Notes under the pieces: generated by a model | Database searches by the model: none | The model's input: only the letters and a program-made list of their open reading frames with translations | Told to the model about the DNA's origin: nothing | Shown here: piece by piece, positions 1 to 8,362 of the stretch | How positions within the stretch are numbered: position 1 is the first letter of the stretch | Layout of the letters: each line of letters starts with the position of its first letter | From: Psychrobacillus sp. INOP01 | GTDB lineage: Bacteria; Bacillota; Bacilli; Bacillales_A; Planococcaceae | Direction of reading: 5' to 3' | Length of the DNA: 64,000 nt | NCBI RefSeq assembly: GCF_018140925.1 | Contig: NZ_CP073315.1 | Span: forward strand, 372,001-436,000 | Made by a program: the position numbers and the translations under genes

Positions 1-63
1 AACTGTCACTACTGCTACTAAACTAAATAATGTTAAAAACCATACAGATCTCTTTTTATTCAT
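1..63 (-). CDS. spoIIIAH: Stage III sporulation protein AH, N-terminal fragment
   Basis: Only the first 21 codons are in the window; the rest lies off the left edge. The visible residues MNKKRSVWFLTLFSLVAVVTV give a short basic N-terminus and a hydrophobic segment, like the start of SpoIIIAH, the mother-cell protein that meets forespore SpoIIQ to form the feeding-tube channel. A strong GGAGG lies 10 bases upstream of the ATG, overlapping the end of the SpoIIIAG frame. The call rests on position after the AG-like frame and on the N-terminal match, so it is good but not proven. Confidence 0.7.
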   Translation of the reverse strand, partial: MNKKRSVWFLTLFSLVAVVTV

Positions 64-64
64 A

Positions 65-490
65 TTATTTATCCTCCAATTCCATTTCTTCTATCACAAT
101 TCGATGTGGAGATATCTGCAATACAGATGATAATGTCTTTACCAAACTATTTTGTATACGTTTATCGTTCGCCCCTTCCGCAACTACTAGTATTCCAATC
201 AATTCCTCTTTGTTCCCTTTACTGTCACTTGTCCACTGGAAAAATGAAACATCACTTTCCGAAGTGTTTTCAGAACTAACATCGTAATGGAAATAAACTG
301 CAACCTTTCCTACCCCGTTAATCTTCTCTAGTATGGATATTAGATTTTCCGAATCTTGGTAGGTTGGAACTTCAGTTTCATTATTGCTTTCCCCATCACG
401 AGTAAGTAAGTCAGAAAAAAGTAGACTAATGAAAAGAACAGCTATACAAATGACAACAAAACGAAAAGTGGGTTTTTGTTTAACTGAAAT
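65..490 (-). CDS. spoIIIAG: Stage III sporulation protein AG-like, no standard start codon
   Basis: This open frame of about 141 codons encodes an N-terminal membrane segment (VICIAVLFISLLF) and then a soluble domain. That domain includes ILEKINGVGKVAVYFHYDVSS and ends LVVAEGANDKRIQNSL, which fits the ring-forming SpoIIIAG domain (B. subtilis about 229 aa; this one is shorter). In frame there is a TGA at 497-499 and no ATG, GTG or TTG near the N-terminus. An AGAAGGG ribosome site at about 500-506 points to ATT (490) or ATC (496) as the start. Either a rare start codon is used or the N-terminus is frameshifted: the neighbouring frame runs through the same segment from a TTG at 540 and stops at 442. 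It lies just ahead of spoIIIAH, as expected. Confidence 0.6.
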   Translation of the reverse strand: MSVKQKPTFRFVVICIAVLFISLLFSDLLTRDGESNNETEVPTYQDSENLISILEKINGVGKVAVYFHYDVSSENTSESDVSFFQWTSDSKGNKEELIGILVVAEGANDKRIQNSLVKTLSSVLQISPHRIVIEEMELEDK

Positions 491-545
491 GGTGATTCAC
501 CCTTCTTTTCATGATGGATACAATACTTTATGCAAGACAACCTGT

Positions 546-722
546 TTATATGAAGAGAAAGCACATAATCCAATAGATTATCGCAATTTTCACAAGAAAT
601 CCCGATCGTTCCTTGTCTGTATGCTCCAGTAGAATAGACAGTAGCTCGCCCACTAGAACGATTAATAGAATGCCAAAGAGAAGTGTCGTAACGATGGTTA
701 CTATCCTTTCCCACTTATTAAT
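546..722 (-). pseudogene. spoIIIAF: spoIIIAF remnant, truncated
   Basis: In the frame after spoIIIAE the bases encode NKWERIVTIVTTLLFGILLI and a second hydrophobic stretch (FLVKIAIIYWIMCFLFI), then TAA at 546-548. This resembles the two membrane helices at the start of SpoIIIAF, but the family is about 200 aa and its C-terminal domain is missing. No ATG, GTG or TTG is in frame. An AAAGGA at 704-709 could serve an ATC at 695, and the open frame overlaps the end of spoIIIAE. I call it a remnant; a short functional protein from a rare start codon is possible. Confidence 0.5.
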
Positions 723-1612
723 AGTTTTGCAAATAACATTGTTAATATAATCGTGAAGAAAAATGTAAATGCGATTAATACGGAAATTATGGAAAGAACA
801 AAAAGTGTCTTTCCGATATCATCTAATAGTCCACTTATATTGCCATCTACAAAAGGTTCTAAAATAGCGCCAAGTAAACGGTACAAAAAAGCAATGAGAA
901 TTGTTTGTATGGTTGGAATAGAAACTAACATTAACACCGATAAAATAACTGCATTTCCGGTTATAACAGAAGCTGAAGAAGAAAAGTTTTTCATCGTGCT
1001 GATACTTTCCGTCAGTAAAGATCCGACAAATGGAATATTATTTTGAATGAGCCGCTTCACAGTCTCGTTGACAGTGCCACTTACAGACCACGTAATCAAA
1101 CCATTTACTGACATGAAAATACTGTATAAGAGCAGAATAATAGAAGTGGAACCTATTAAAGTTAAACGGATGAGATCAGACATTTTTGAAAATGAAGTAG
1201 AAGGATGAATTCTACTGATCAAATCAAATATAAATGCAGCCATAATAGCAGGTATTAAAATTTTCCCCGCTAATACTGTAGTAAAGGATGCAAATAACAT
1301 GACAGCTGGATTCCATGAGGTTATTAAAAATGCTCCTCCTGAAGCAGCAATTCCCAGTGTCAGAATTGGATATATACCTAGGAAGAGAGTCACTAATTCA
1401 GACGTCATTGCCTGAATCATTTCTAATGCTCTAATAGCTGGTTCTAGACAATAGATACATATTATTAACATAAATAATAATTTAAATAATCTTTTGCTGG
1501 ACGGAATAAACCACTCTAAGCAGATAAAGGCAAATCCGAATAATAGCATGTACGAAAATGTTTGCGCTACCTCTTTGATAGGCTTCAGTAAAGACATTAT
1601 TATTTCTTCCAT
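701..1612 (-). CDS. spoIIIAE: Stage III sporulation protein AE
   Basis: This 303-aa polytopic membrane protein is a component of the SpoIIIA export-like complex in the mother-cell membrane around the engulfed forespore. Six to seven hydrophobic segments are visible, and ASGGAFLITSWNP plus a C-terminal helix pair ending MLFAKLLISGKG agree with the family. B. subtilis SpoIIIAE is about 400 aa with a signal peptide and an extracytoplasmic N-terminal part; that part is absent here, so the protein is shortened at the front. A GAAGGA precedes the ATG by about 10 bases. It follows spoIIIAD by 14 bases. Confidence 0.85.
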   Translation of the reverse strand: MEEIIMSLLKPIKEVAQTFSYMLLFGFAFICLEWFIPSSKRLFKLLFMLIICIYCLEPAIRALEMIQAMTSELVTLFLGIYPILTLGIAASGGAFLITSWNPAVMLFASFTTVLAGKILIPAIMAAFIFDLISRIHPSTSFSKMSDLIRLTLIGSTSIILLLYSIFMSVNGLITWSVSGTVNETVKRLIQNNIPFVGSLLTESISTMKNFSSSASVITGNAVILSVLMLVSIPTIQTILIAFLYRLLGAILEPFVDGNISGLLDDIGKTLFVLSIISVLIAFTFFFTIILTMLFAKLLISGKG

Positions 1613-1626
1613 TGCTGTTCATTCCT

Positions 1627-2010
1627 TCAAGAAAGTAGTCCCAAAAGTGATAAAAACTTGTCATAGAATTGCTTCATATGATTCAGCCAGACAATAAGGA
1701 GAATAGCTTTTGTCGTAAAAGTGAATATAGAAGCAAGGCTTGTATATTCATAGTCCAAAAGAAGGTCTTCGATTATTTGTGAAAGAAATAATAAGACGAC
1801 TGAAAATAAAAGTAGTTTAAAGACGGGTAGTAGGTTCGCTGGTACGACGGAGATGTATTGGGAGACATAAGGAATGATAAATACGGTGAATATATAAGTT
1901 AAAAAAAGAAAAATATAAATCGTATATACAATTGAATGAATGCGAGGGTATGATTCTTTAATTAGTTGCAGTAAAACAAATGCTAGAATAATTGTTATGT
2001 AAATGACCAT
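1627..2010 (-). CDS. spoIIIAD: Stage III sporulation protein AD
   Basis: This 127-aa protein has four hydrophobic segments and the closing region FTTKAILLIVWLNHMKQFYDK, matching the length (about 130 aa) and helix layout of SpoIIIAD. It is expected to sit in the outer forespore membrane with SpoIIIAC and AE. It starts three bases after the spoIIIAC stop codon, so the two are translationally linked. The ribosome site is weak, which is common for a coupled gene. The call is supported by both sequence pattern and gene order. Confidence 0.85.
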   Translation of the reverse strand: MVIYITIILAFVLLQLIKESYPRIHSIVYTIYIFLFLTYIFTVFIIPYVSQYISVVPANLLPVFKLLLFSVVLLFLSQIIEDLLLDYEYTSLASIFTFTTKAILLIVWLNHMKQFYDKFLSLLGLLS

Positions 2011-2013
2011 TTG

Positions 2014-2223
2014 CTAACTCGTCATCATAAGCCATTCTAAAAATGTAGATATTTCGTAAAAAAATAGTCTCAACAGTCGCAATAATTCAATTGTCATATA
2101 TATATAACCAACAAAAAACAAAAAAAATGCATACTCCTTTTTACCTGTAGATTCAAAGAACAAGTGAAGAATAGCTATTAAGATACCAATTCCTGCAACT
2201 CGAAGTACATCGTGAAGTTCCAC
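2014..2223 (-). CDS. spoIIIAC: Stage III sporulation protein AC
   Basis: A 69-aa protein with two membrane helices. The first, GIGILIAILHLFFESTGKKEYAFF, matches the conserved SpoIIIAC pattern with its GKKEYA turn. I place the start at GTG 2223 because AAGGGGGAGG lies four bases upstream, giving the family length (68 aa in B. subtilis). A longer frame to 2289 would bypass that site. In Bacillus this gene follows spoIIIAA and spoIIIAB; neither is seen upstream, so this is now the first gene of the cluster and must rely on a local promoter I cannot identify. Confidence 0.85.
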   Translation of the reverse strand: MELHDVLRVAGIGILIAILHLFFESTGKKEYAFFLFFVGYIYMTIELLRLLRLFFYEISTFLEWLMMTS

Positions 2224-2401
2224 AATGCCTCCCCCTTCCATATCAACAACATATGATGGCGCTAGGTGGAATATGAAAGAAAAGTTCAAGAGCTTTTAAA
2301 TGATTTTACTTTTTTGAGGCTTTAGATAGACTTGTTTCTTCCATTCCATAGATTTAGTAAGGTATGTAATTTGAAGAATATCATCTATGCAATAATACTG
2401 T

Positions 2402-2530
2402 TGATTTCCGTTTCAGGTGGACGCTTTCCGCGGGGTGAGCGATGGGCCATCACCGTAGCTTCGCTTCCGTTGTGATGTCCCATTTGTCTCACTCATCACG
2501 CCGGAGTCGCCACCTTCCACCGCAATCAAC
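2402..2530 (-). repeat. Dispersed repeat family A, copy A1
   Basis: GC-rich repeat in otherwise AT-rich DNA. Read on the minus strand it starts near GTTGATTGCGGTGGAAGG, continues GGCGACTCCGGCG and ends CCGCGGAAAGCGTCCACCTG then AAACGGAAATCA. These blocks recur in the other family A copies listed here. No coding potential is seen. Confidence 0.75.
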
Positions 2531-3032
2531 AAAGAATGTAGCCATTATTAATGTCCTCTAATAGGTTCAAAATATATCTGGTGGAAGCTCGGTGAGTAAA
2601 AATTGTTATAATCGGCAGTAAGAAAGAATATGTAAAGAAAGGCATCAACGACCTCATTAATATTAATAATTACCATCCCGCTTAAAGAAATGGATCAATT
2701 CGTTTTAATGGTGTTTCATTTACAATTATATTTAGTGTAGTTTTAATTTCTCGACAATAGGAAAATGGAAAGCGATTGGAGTAAGTAAAAGTAAATGCTT
2801 ATCTTGGTAATTACATAAGTTAAGCCTAGGTAACTTCGCATTCTAGTTGCCAAGATTATTCATGTTCTTTCATAGGAAAAAAACGCAAAAAAAAATGAGC
2901 GGGGAAATATATCTTCCAACCTCATGTATTTTACTGTCCATTAGACGGTTTTATCTCTATATTAACCTTGACTACTATTATCATCTAAGCGATAAGCTAT
3001 GCCATATCTATAAATGTAGTACTACACATTAT

Positions 3033-3205
3033 ATTGATTGGAGCGGAAGGCGGCGACTACAGCGGGACAGCTTGAGCTGAAGACCCCGCAGTAGCGTTTA
3101 AAAGGGACAAAAGCTAAGTGCGCCACCTCGTGTGGCAACGCCTTCGTGACCAACATCCTGTTGGCCCGAGGTGGCTGAAGCCAAGCCCGCGGAAATCAGT
3201 AGTAT
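3033..3205 (+). repeat. Dispersed repeat family A, copy A2
   Basis: It shows the family hallmarks in order: TTGATTGGAG, GGCGGCGACTACAGCGGGA, GAAGACCCCGCAG, then an inner block (GGCAACGCCTTCGTGACC, ATCCTGTTGGCC) and GCCCGCGGAAATCAG. The inner block is shared with A7 and, more weakly, A3 and A6, so long and short versions of the repeat exist. Confidence 0.8.
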
Positions 3206-3221
3206 TATTTATTCATTCATT

Positions 3222-3252
3222 AAAAAAGAGCCTCACAAGTGTGAGACCCTTC
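3222..3252 (-). terminator. Terminator of efp
   Basis: On the minus strand GGGTCTCAC-ACTT-GTGAGGCTC folds into a hairpin and is followed by a run of six T, 20 bases past the efp stop. Confidence 0.8.
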
Positions 3253-3271
3253 ATAGAATATAAATTTTAAA

Positions 3272-3832
3272 TTATTGAGCTCTTGATACGTATGAGCCTT
3301 CATCTGTATTAATGATTAGTTTATCTCCAACATTGATGAACAATGGTACTGTTACTATTAAACCAGTTTCAAGACTAGCAGTTTTAGAACCACCACCTGA
3401 AGTATCACCTTTAATACCTGGTTCTGTTTCAGTAACTTCAAGAACTACTGATTTCGGTAATTCTACTCCTAGTGTTTCTCCTTGGAATTGAATTACATGT
3501 ATTTCCATATTTTCGCGTAAAAACTTTAGTTCGTACTCGATTTGGTTTTCACTTAGTTCGATTTGTTCGTAAGAATCTGTATCCATAAATACATGCTGAT
3601 CACCACTAGCATATAGATATTGCATTTTACGGTTATCAATTTGTGCTTTTTCTACTTTTTCTCCAGCACGGAAAGTTTTTTCATTCACTGAACCGTTACG
3701 TAAATTTCTCAATTTAGAACGTACAAATGCTGCGCCTTTACCTGGTTTAACATGTTGGAAATCCAATACTCGGTATAGTACACCATCGACTAAAATTGTT
3801 AAGCCTGTTTTAAAATCATTTACTGAAATCAT
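3272..3832 (-). CDS. efp: Translation elongation factor P
   Basis: EF-P (186 aa, the usual length) binds the ribosome between the P and E sites and relieves stalling at polyproline. The N-terminal KOW-like domain carries the tip loop [10 protein letters not shown], with Lys32 at the position that Bacillus modifies with 5-aminopentanol. Two OB domains follow, and the C-terminal end has the typical SYVSRA motif. GGAGGG precedes the ATG by 6-7 bases. It lies 15 bases after pepP and ends at its own terminator, so pepP-efp form an operon as in B. subtilis. Confidence 0.97.
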   Translation of the reverse strand: MISVNDFKTGLTILVDGVLYRVLDFQHVKPGKGAAFVRSKLRNLRNGSVNEKTFRAGEKVEKAQIDNRKMQYLYASGDQHVFMDTDSYEQIELSENQIEYELKFLRENMEIHVIQFQGETLGVELPKSVVLEVTETEPGIKGDTSGGGSKTASLETGLIVTVPLFINVGDKLIINTDEGSYVSRAQ

Positions 3833-3847
3833 TATTTTCCCTCCAAA

Positions 3848-4909
3848 TTAAGCTAAAATTAGTAACTCTTTTGTCGAATGCGTTAGCTTTTCTAAACCAT
3901 TCTCTGTAACAAGAGCATCATCTTCGATTCGCACTCCACCAATATTAGGCAAGTAAATACCAGGTTCAATTGTAATTACCATACCCGGCTCTAAAACGAT
4001 ATCAGATCGGAATGATAATCCTGGACCCTCGTGTACTTCTAACCCTATCCCATGACCCAATGAGTGACCAAATGCTTCACCGTAACCTTTTGAAGCTATA
4101 TAATCCCTAGCAATAGCGTCTGCTTCTTTTCCAGTCATTCCAGGTTTAACTTTTTCTAAAGCCAATAGTTGAGAGTCGAGGACTACTTGATAAATTTCTT
4201 TCAATTGATCACTTGGTTCCCCAACAGCCAACGTACGTGTAGTATCAGAAATATACCCATTGTATAATGCACCGAAATCTAATGTGACAAAATCTCCATT
4301 TTCAATGACCTTATTCGAAGCAACCCCGTGTGGAAGTGCTGAACGTGTTCCAGAAGCCACTATTGTATCAAACGAAGAGGAAGTTGCTCCTTTTTTACGC
4401 ATAAAAAATTCTAATTCATTGGATACTTCAAGCTCGGTCATACCAGGTTTTATGTAAGTTACGATATGTTCATATGCTTCATCAGCAATACGACAAGCTG
4501 CCTTTATTATACTAATCTCTTCGTCCGTCTTAATCAAGCGAATTTTTTCAACAAGACCTGAAAGTGGCACTAAATCGCATTGTACCGCTTGTTTATATAG
4601 TTCAAAGTCGCTATACGTAACATCATTTTTTTCAAATCCTAAAGAATTTATCCCCATATCTGTAACTTGAGTAGTAATTTCTTCGATCATTGTTTTTTTA
4701 TGTTGTACAATACGGAAATCCTTAATCTGACTTGCTGCTTGCTCCGTGTAACGGAAATCCGTAATAAATACCGCATCATTTTTAGAAATGATTGCTACAC
4801 CAGCTGTACCAGTAAATCCAGTCATATATCGGCGGCTATAACCATTCGTTATTAATAAAGCGTCGACTCCGTTTTCTTCAAGTGCTGCACGTAATTTACC
4901 TAATTTCAT
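3848..4909 (-). CDS. pepP: Xaa-Pro aminopeptidase (M24B)
   Basis: A 353-aa metallopeptidase that removes N-terminal residues preceding proline (B. subtilis YqhT/PapA type). The N-terminal creatinase-like domain spans about 1-125. The pita-bread catalytic domain shows the metal ligands in order: LDFGALYNGYISDTTR (two Asp), SLGHGIGLEVHEGP (His), IEPGIYLPNIGGVRIED (two Glu). GAGGGCTAAAA precedes the ATG. It is cotranscribed with efp, the factor for polyproline synthesis, so the pair handle proline-rich peptides at both ends of their life. Confidence 0.95.
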   Translation of the reverse strand: MKLGKLRAALEENGVDALLITNGYSRRYMTGFTGTAGVAIISKNDAVFITDFRYTEQAASQIKDFRIVQHKKTMIEEITTQVTDMGINSLGFEKNDVTYSDFELYKQAVQCDLVPLSGLVEKIRLIKTDEEISIIKAACRIADEAYEHIVTYIKPGMTELEVSNELEFFMRKKGATSSSFDTIVASGTRSALPHGVASNKVIENGDFVTLDFGALYNGYISDTTRTLAVGEPSDQLKEIYQVVLDSQLLALEKVKPGMTGKEADAIARDYIASKGYGEAFGHSLGHGIGLEVHEGPGLSFRSDIVLEPGMVITIEPGIYLPNIGGVRIEDDALVTENGLEKLTHSTKELLILA

Positions 4910-4982
4910 TTTTAGCCCTCATCTCATTATCAAAATAATTTCTCTATATATTTTATCACAGTAAGCGAGGACGGTAAATTTT

Positions 4983-5405
4983 TCATTTTCCAAGGGGGGT
5001 GTCTTGCGAGTGAAAAATCGCTGATTCCATCACGAAACGAACAACTACAACCACAATACATATAAATGGTATAGATAATTTTTTTATCGTTTTCTCTAGA
5101 GAATCGGCATCTAGAATAATCCATTCAAGTGTAACTGCGATTAAGAGTCCCAAAGCAATACTAGTTATGGACACTGGAATCTTGGCAAATAATAAACAAA
5201 CATAATATAAGAGAAAGCAAATTCCCCATATGAATAAAAACAATATTACCCACTTAATATATACGTTGCTTTCTTTTAATAACTGAAATGTCTTCGTATA
5301 TCCTATAGGGTTCCATTTAATAAACTTGAAATAATCTAGGAGTTTAAATAGAACGGTTGTTGTTAACGCCGCAACTAGACTAGTACTAATCGATAATCCT
5401 TTCAT
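4983..5405 (-). CDS. YqhR-like conserved membrane protein
   Basis: A 140-aa protein with four predicted membrane helices (about residues 5-25, 50-70, 75-100, 110-128). In B. subtilis the membrane gene yqhR lies two genes upstream of pepP, and the region ILFLFIWGICFLLYYVCLLF fits that family loosely; the intervening aroQ (yqhS) is not present here. AAAGGAG stands 7 bases before the ATG. Function is unknown, and the YqhR assignment rests mainly on position. Confidence 0.55.
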   Translation of the reverse strand: MKGLSISTSLVAALTTTVLFKLLDYFKFIKWNPIGYTKTFQLLKESNVYIKWVILFLFIWGICFLLYYVCLLFAKIPVSITSIALGLLIAVTLEWIILDADSLEKTIKKLSIPFICIVVVVVRFVMESAIFHSQDTPLGK

Positions 5406-5465
5406 GTCAATCTCCTTTGTTTTTCCATAGTTTAAGCGAATGAGCTAGTTATTAAACCTAGGAAA

Positions 5466-5512
5466 ACAAATAAAAGCACAAGTGATAAGGACTTATCAGC
5501 TTGTGCTTTTAT
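5466..5512 (-). terminator. Terminator downstream of the ribonucleotide reductase gene
   Basis: AAAAGCACAAG and CTTGTGCTTTT form an 11-bp stem around a short inner stem (GATAAG/CTTATC). On the minus strand it is followed by TTTTATTTGTTTT. It lies about 260 bases past the nrdJ stop, beyond a repeat. Confidence 0.75.
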
Positions 5513-5574
5513 TGTTTTATAGAAAAACATGAAATCTATGGCAAGGTGGATAACATTCTACACATGAATCTTCG

Positions 5575-5765
5575 TCCAGACTCCAGCGCCTTACTCCTTT
5601 GCAAAGCTCGTCGCAAACAAGTACGTTTGTGGTGGCTTAGGAGCTGCCTCCCGGGTACGCACGATGCGGGTCATGTCTGCTTTGCCACAGGATGTGGCGC
5701 ACTTTGCAGACCTACCCCATTCCCCATTTACCTCTCGGGGCAGACATAGGCGCTTCCGCTTTTGT
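5575..5765. repeat. GC-rich dispersed sequence between yqhR-like gene and nrdJ
   Basis: A stretch richer in GC than its surroundings, with blocks such as GACTCCAGCGCCTTACTCC and GCAAAGCTCGTCGC. It is reminiscent of, but not clearly alignable to, the GC-rich stretch at 61635-61805. It lies directly past the stop of the ribonucleotide reductase gene. Short frames on both strands here are by-products of the base composition. Confidence 0.45.
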
Positions 5766-5768
5766 TCT

Positions 5769-8330
5769 TTACAACCCACATTTTAGTTGGGCATTACAAT
5801 TGGTGCATGTATTACATCCACCCATTTCTTCAACAGTACCTTTACGACAAACAGGACATGTATTACCAACTTCAGAACCAATTGTTACATTAGTTGAACG
5901 TAAGTCTTGAATTGTATCTATTAAAACCACATGTCTTTTTTCTACTCTTTCTTCTTTCGGATGATCTTCTAATGTATTTTCCTCGGCTTTTAACGTTAAT
6001 ACTTGCGAGTCACGACTTCCATCGACATACACAGTACCACCCTTAGCTCCACCGCGATATAAACGCTCGTACACGCCTTCTACCTGTTCAACCGTATATC
6101 CACGTGGCGCGTTGACCGTTTTAGAAATAGAACTGTCGATCCAGCGCTGAATTATACATTGCACATCTGCATGTGCTTCTGGAGCAAGCTCCATAGCAGT
6201 AACGAACCAATTCGGAAGATTTTCTTCCTCAGCTGTTTCATTACGCTCTAAATATTCTTGTACAATGTCTGCTTTTACTTCGATGAATTTACCTAAACGC
6301 CCACTTCTATAATAAGTGAATGAATAATACGGCTCAAGTCCAGTAGAAACGCCAACCATTGTTCCAGTAGACCCGGTAGGTGCTACAGTTAACAAATGAG
6401 AATTCCGAATACCATTTTCTAAAATAGATTGTCGAATTTCTTCCGGCATAGATTCCATAAATCCAGTTTCCGTAAATGCTTTACGTAAGCGTTTTGTTTC
6501 CTCTTCTGTTTCACCAGTTAGGAATGGGAAGCTTCCACGCTCAACGGCAAGTCCAGCAGATGTTTCATATGCAGCAATTGCAATTGTTTTAAAGATTTCG
6601 TCCACTAAAACATTACCTTCATCAGAACCATACTCTTTTTCACAATAGATTAACAAGTCGGCAAGACCCATAACACCTAAACCTACACGTCTTTCTCCTA
6701 GTGCTTGTATTTTATTTTCTTCTAAGAAATATGGAGTTGCATCGATAACGTTATCTTGCATACGTACACCCACACGAACTGTTTCTTTTAACGCTTCATA
6801 ATCAACTGTTTTTGTTTCTTTATTTGCAAATTGCGCTAAGTTCACAGCAGCCAAGTTACATACAGAATAAGGTGCAAGTGGTTGTTCGCCACAAGGATTA
6901 GTTGCGACAACTTTTTGTCCGTACGCTGTTGCATTTGTTTTTTCATTTGCATTATCGATGAAGAAAACACCTGGTTCTGCTGAATAAGTAGCACAAATAT
7001 TAATCAAGTTCCAAAGCTCTTTCGCTTTTACAGTGCGATAGGTACGAACTTCGTATCCCATTCTTTCCCACTCGCGAACATCGCCGATTTTATGCCAATT
7101 TTCATTGTAGAAATCCATCTCTTCCGGTGAATAAGCTTCAGTTGCTGGGAATCGCAAGTCAAAGTCGCCGTCTTCTTCCACTGCCTTCATAAAATCATCA
7201 GTAAGCGTGACGGAGATGTTTGCACCAGTCAAAAACTCAGAGTTATGCACAGAATAAGTTCCGCCATCACGTAATTTGGTTTCCGCATCACGTATTATCT
7301 CATCATTAAACCCACCTAGACCTGGTATCGTTTTATAATTAGTAATACCTTGATACATGGCTTCTTCTTGGATAGTAAGAGGTTTGAATTTAAGCTTGTC
7401 CTTCGCAAGTTGTTTAATCGTTTCATCATTCGTATTTTCAATCAAGAAACGTAAAATACGCGGATTTTGCATTTTCGAAATAATAAACTCTGCAATATCA
7501 GGGTGCCAATCTGCTAGCATGATCATTTGTGCGCCTCTGCGTGATCCCCCTTGCTCTACAAGATGAGTAAGTTTAGCAATATCATCTAACCATGAAACAG
7601 AACCAGATGATTTTCCGTTCACTCCGCGAGCTAAGGTATTTCTTGGTCTTAGAGTAGAACCGTTTGTACCAACTCCACCGCCACGGCTCATAATTTCCAT
7701 TACTTGCTTACGGTGGTCACTGATCCCCTCACGAGAATCTGCAACGAATGGCATTACATAACAGTTAAAATAGGTTACATCTGTTCCTGTTCCAGCACCA
7801 TATAGTACTCGTCCAGCCGGGATGAATTTCAAAGAAACTAGTTGTTGGTAGAATTTCTCAAACCATTCCCCACGTTTTTCTTCTGTTTTTTCTACTGATG
7901 CAAGTCCAGTTGCATTTCTTTTTGCAATTTGCTCGTAATAAACTTCAAGAGGCTTTTCAATAACACTTAAAGGACGAGTAATAATTCCAGTCTCGATTTT
8001 AACCGCATCGTCAATCGCACTTCGGTAATCTTCTTCGATCTGCACCTCAGCTGTTTTTGCTTGTTCGTTAATAGAAACGATATAGCCTAGACCACGAGCT
8101 GGGAATTTAGGATCTTCTTTCACTGTTAAAACGACAAAATCCCCTGCTTTTAACGTTTTCTTTTCTGTATCCTTAAAGGAGTAGCGATCAATCATGACAA
8201 GTCTTGACACACCTTTATGTGTAAGTGTCATATCTTGTGTAATGGGGTGTACTTGTGGAAATAGTTGAATATCTTTGTTTAATGCTTCGACATTTAAAGT
8301 AAGTTTGGTTTCATTTTTGGTTGTTACCAT
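5769..8330 (-). CDS. nrdJ: Adenosylcobalamin-dependent (class II) ribonucleotide reductase
   Basis: An 853-aa enzyme that makes deoxyribonucleotides using a B12-derived radical, so oxygen is neither needed nor harmful. An N-terminal extension (about 1-130) precedes the reductase barrel. FNCYVMPF carries the first redox Cys (about 191), GGGVGTNGSTLRPR follows, and NPCGEQ (about 477-482) carries the radical-site Cys. The tail has paired cysteines (CPVC, CNTCTNC, CGL) for re-reduction and possible zinc binding. GGAGGAAGAGTAA precedes the ATG. Two NrdR-type boxes lie just upstream. Confidence 0.95.
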   Translation of the reverse strand: MVTTKNETKLTLNVEALNKDIQLFPQVHPITQDMTLTHKGVSRLVMIDRYSFKDTEKKTLKAGDFVVLTVKEDPKFPARGLGYIVSINEQAKTAEVQIEEDYRSAIDDAVKIETGIITRPLSVIEKPLEVYYEQIAKRNATGLASVEKTEEKRGEWFEKFYQQLVSLKFIPAGRVLYGAGTGTDVTYFNCYVMPFVADSREGISDHRKQVMEIMSRGGGVGTNGSTLRPRNTLARGVNGKSSGSVSWLDDIAKLTHLVEQGGSRRGAQMIMLADWHPDIAEFIISKMQNPRILRFLIENTNDETIKQLAKDKLKFKPLTIQEEAMYQGITNYKTIPGLGGFNDEIIRDAETKLRDGGTYSVHNSEFLTGANISVTLTDDFMKAVEEDGDFDLRFPATEAYSPEEMDFYNENWHKIGDVREWERMGYEVRTYRTVKAKELWNLINICATYSAEPGVFFIDNANEKTNATAYGQKVVATNPCGEQPLAPYSVCNLAAVNLAQFANKETKTVDYEALKETVRVGVRMQDNVIDATPYFLEENKIQALGERRVGLGVMGLADLLIYCEKEYGSDEGNVLVDEIFKTIAIAAYETSAGLAVERGSFPFLTGETEEETKRLRKAFTETGFMESMPEEIRQSILENGIRNSHLLTVAPTGSTGTMVGVSTGLEPYYSFTYYRSGRLGKFIEVKADIVQEYLERNETAEEENLPNWFVTAMELAPEAHADVQCIIQRWIDSSISKTVNAPRGYTVEQVEGVYERLYRGGAKGGTVYVDGSRDSQVLTLKAEENTLEDHPKEERVEKRHVVLIDTIQDLRSTNVTIGSEVGNTCPVCRKGTVEEMGGCNTCTNCNAQLKCGL

Positions 8331-8362
8331 TTACTCTTCCTCCTTTCTACAAATTGCGATTG

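Larger units (their letters stand above)
2224..3220. other. Gene-free gap where spoIIIAA and spoIIIAB would be expected
   Basis: About 1 kb separates spoIIIAC from efp. In relatives this space holds spoIIIAA (about 305 codons, an ATPase with a Walker A motif) and spoIIIAB (about 170 codons). I found no long frame on the minus strand and no GxPGxGKT-type coding. The gap instead holds two family A repeats in opposite orientation (2402-2530 and 3033-3205) around AT-rich sequence with scattered stops. A short plus-strand frame at 2847-3080 runs into a repeat and has no support. Confidence 0.6.

Noticed and set aside
442-714. Minus-strand open frame of about 90 codons between spoIIIAE and spoIIIAG
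   Set aside because: Its residues show no membrane helix or family pattern, and the two neighbouring frames encode SpoIIIAF- and SpoIIIAG-like sequence over the same bases.
5591-5910. Several short frames on both strands near the 3' end of nrdJ
   Set aside because: They fall in GC-rich dispersed sequence or lie opposite the nrdJ tail; no ribosome site or family pattern.
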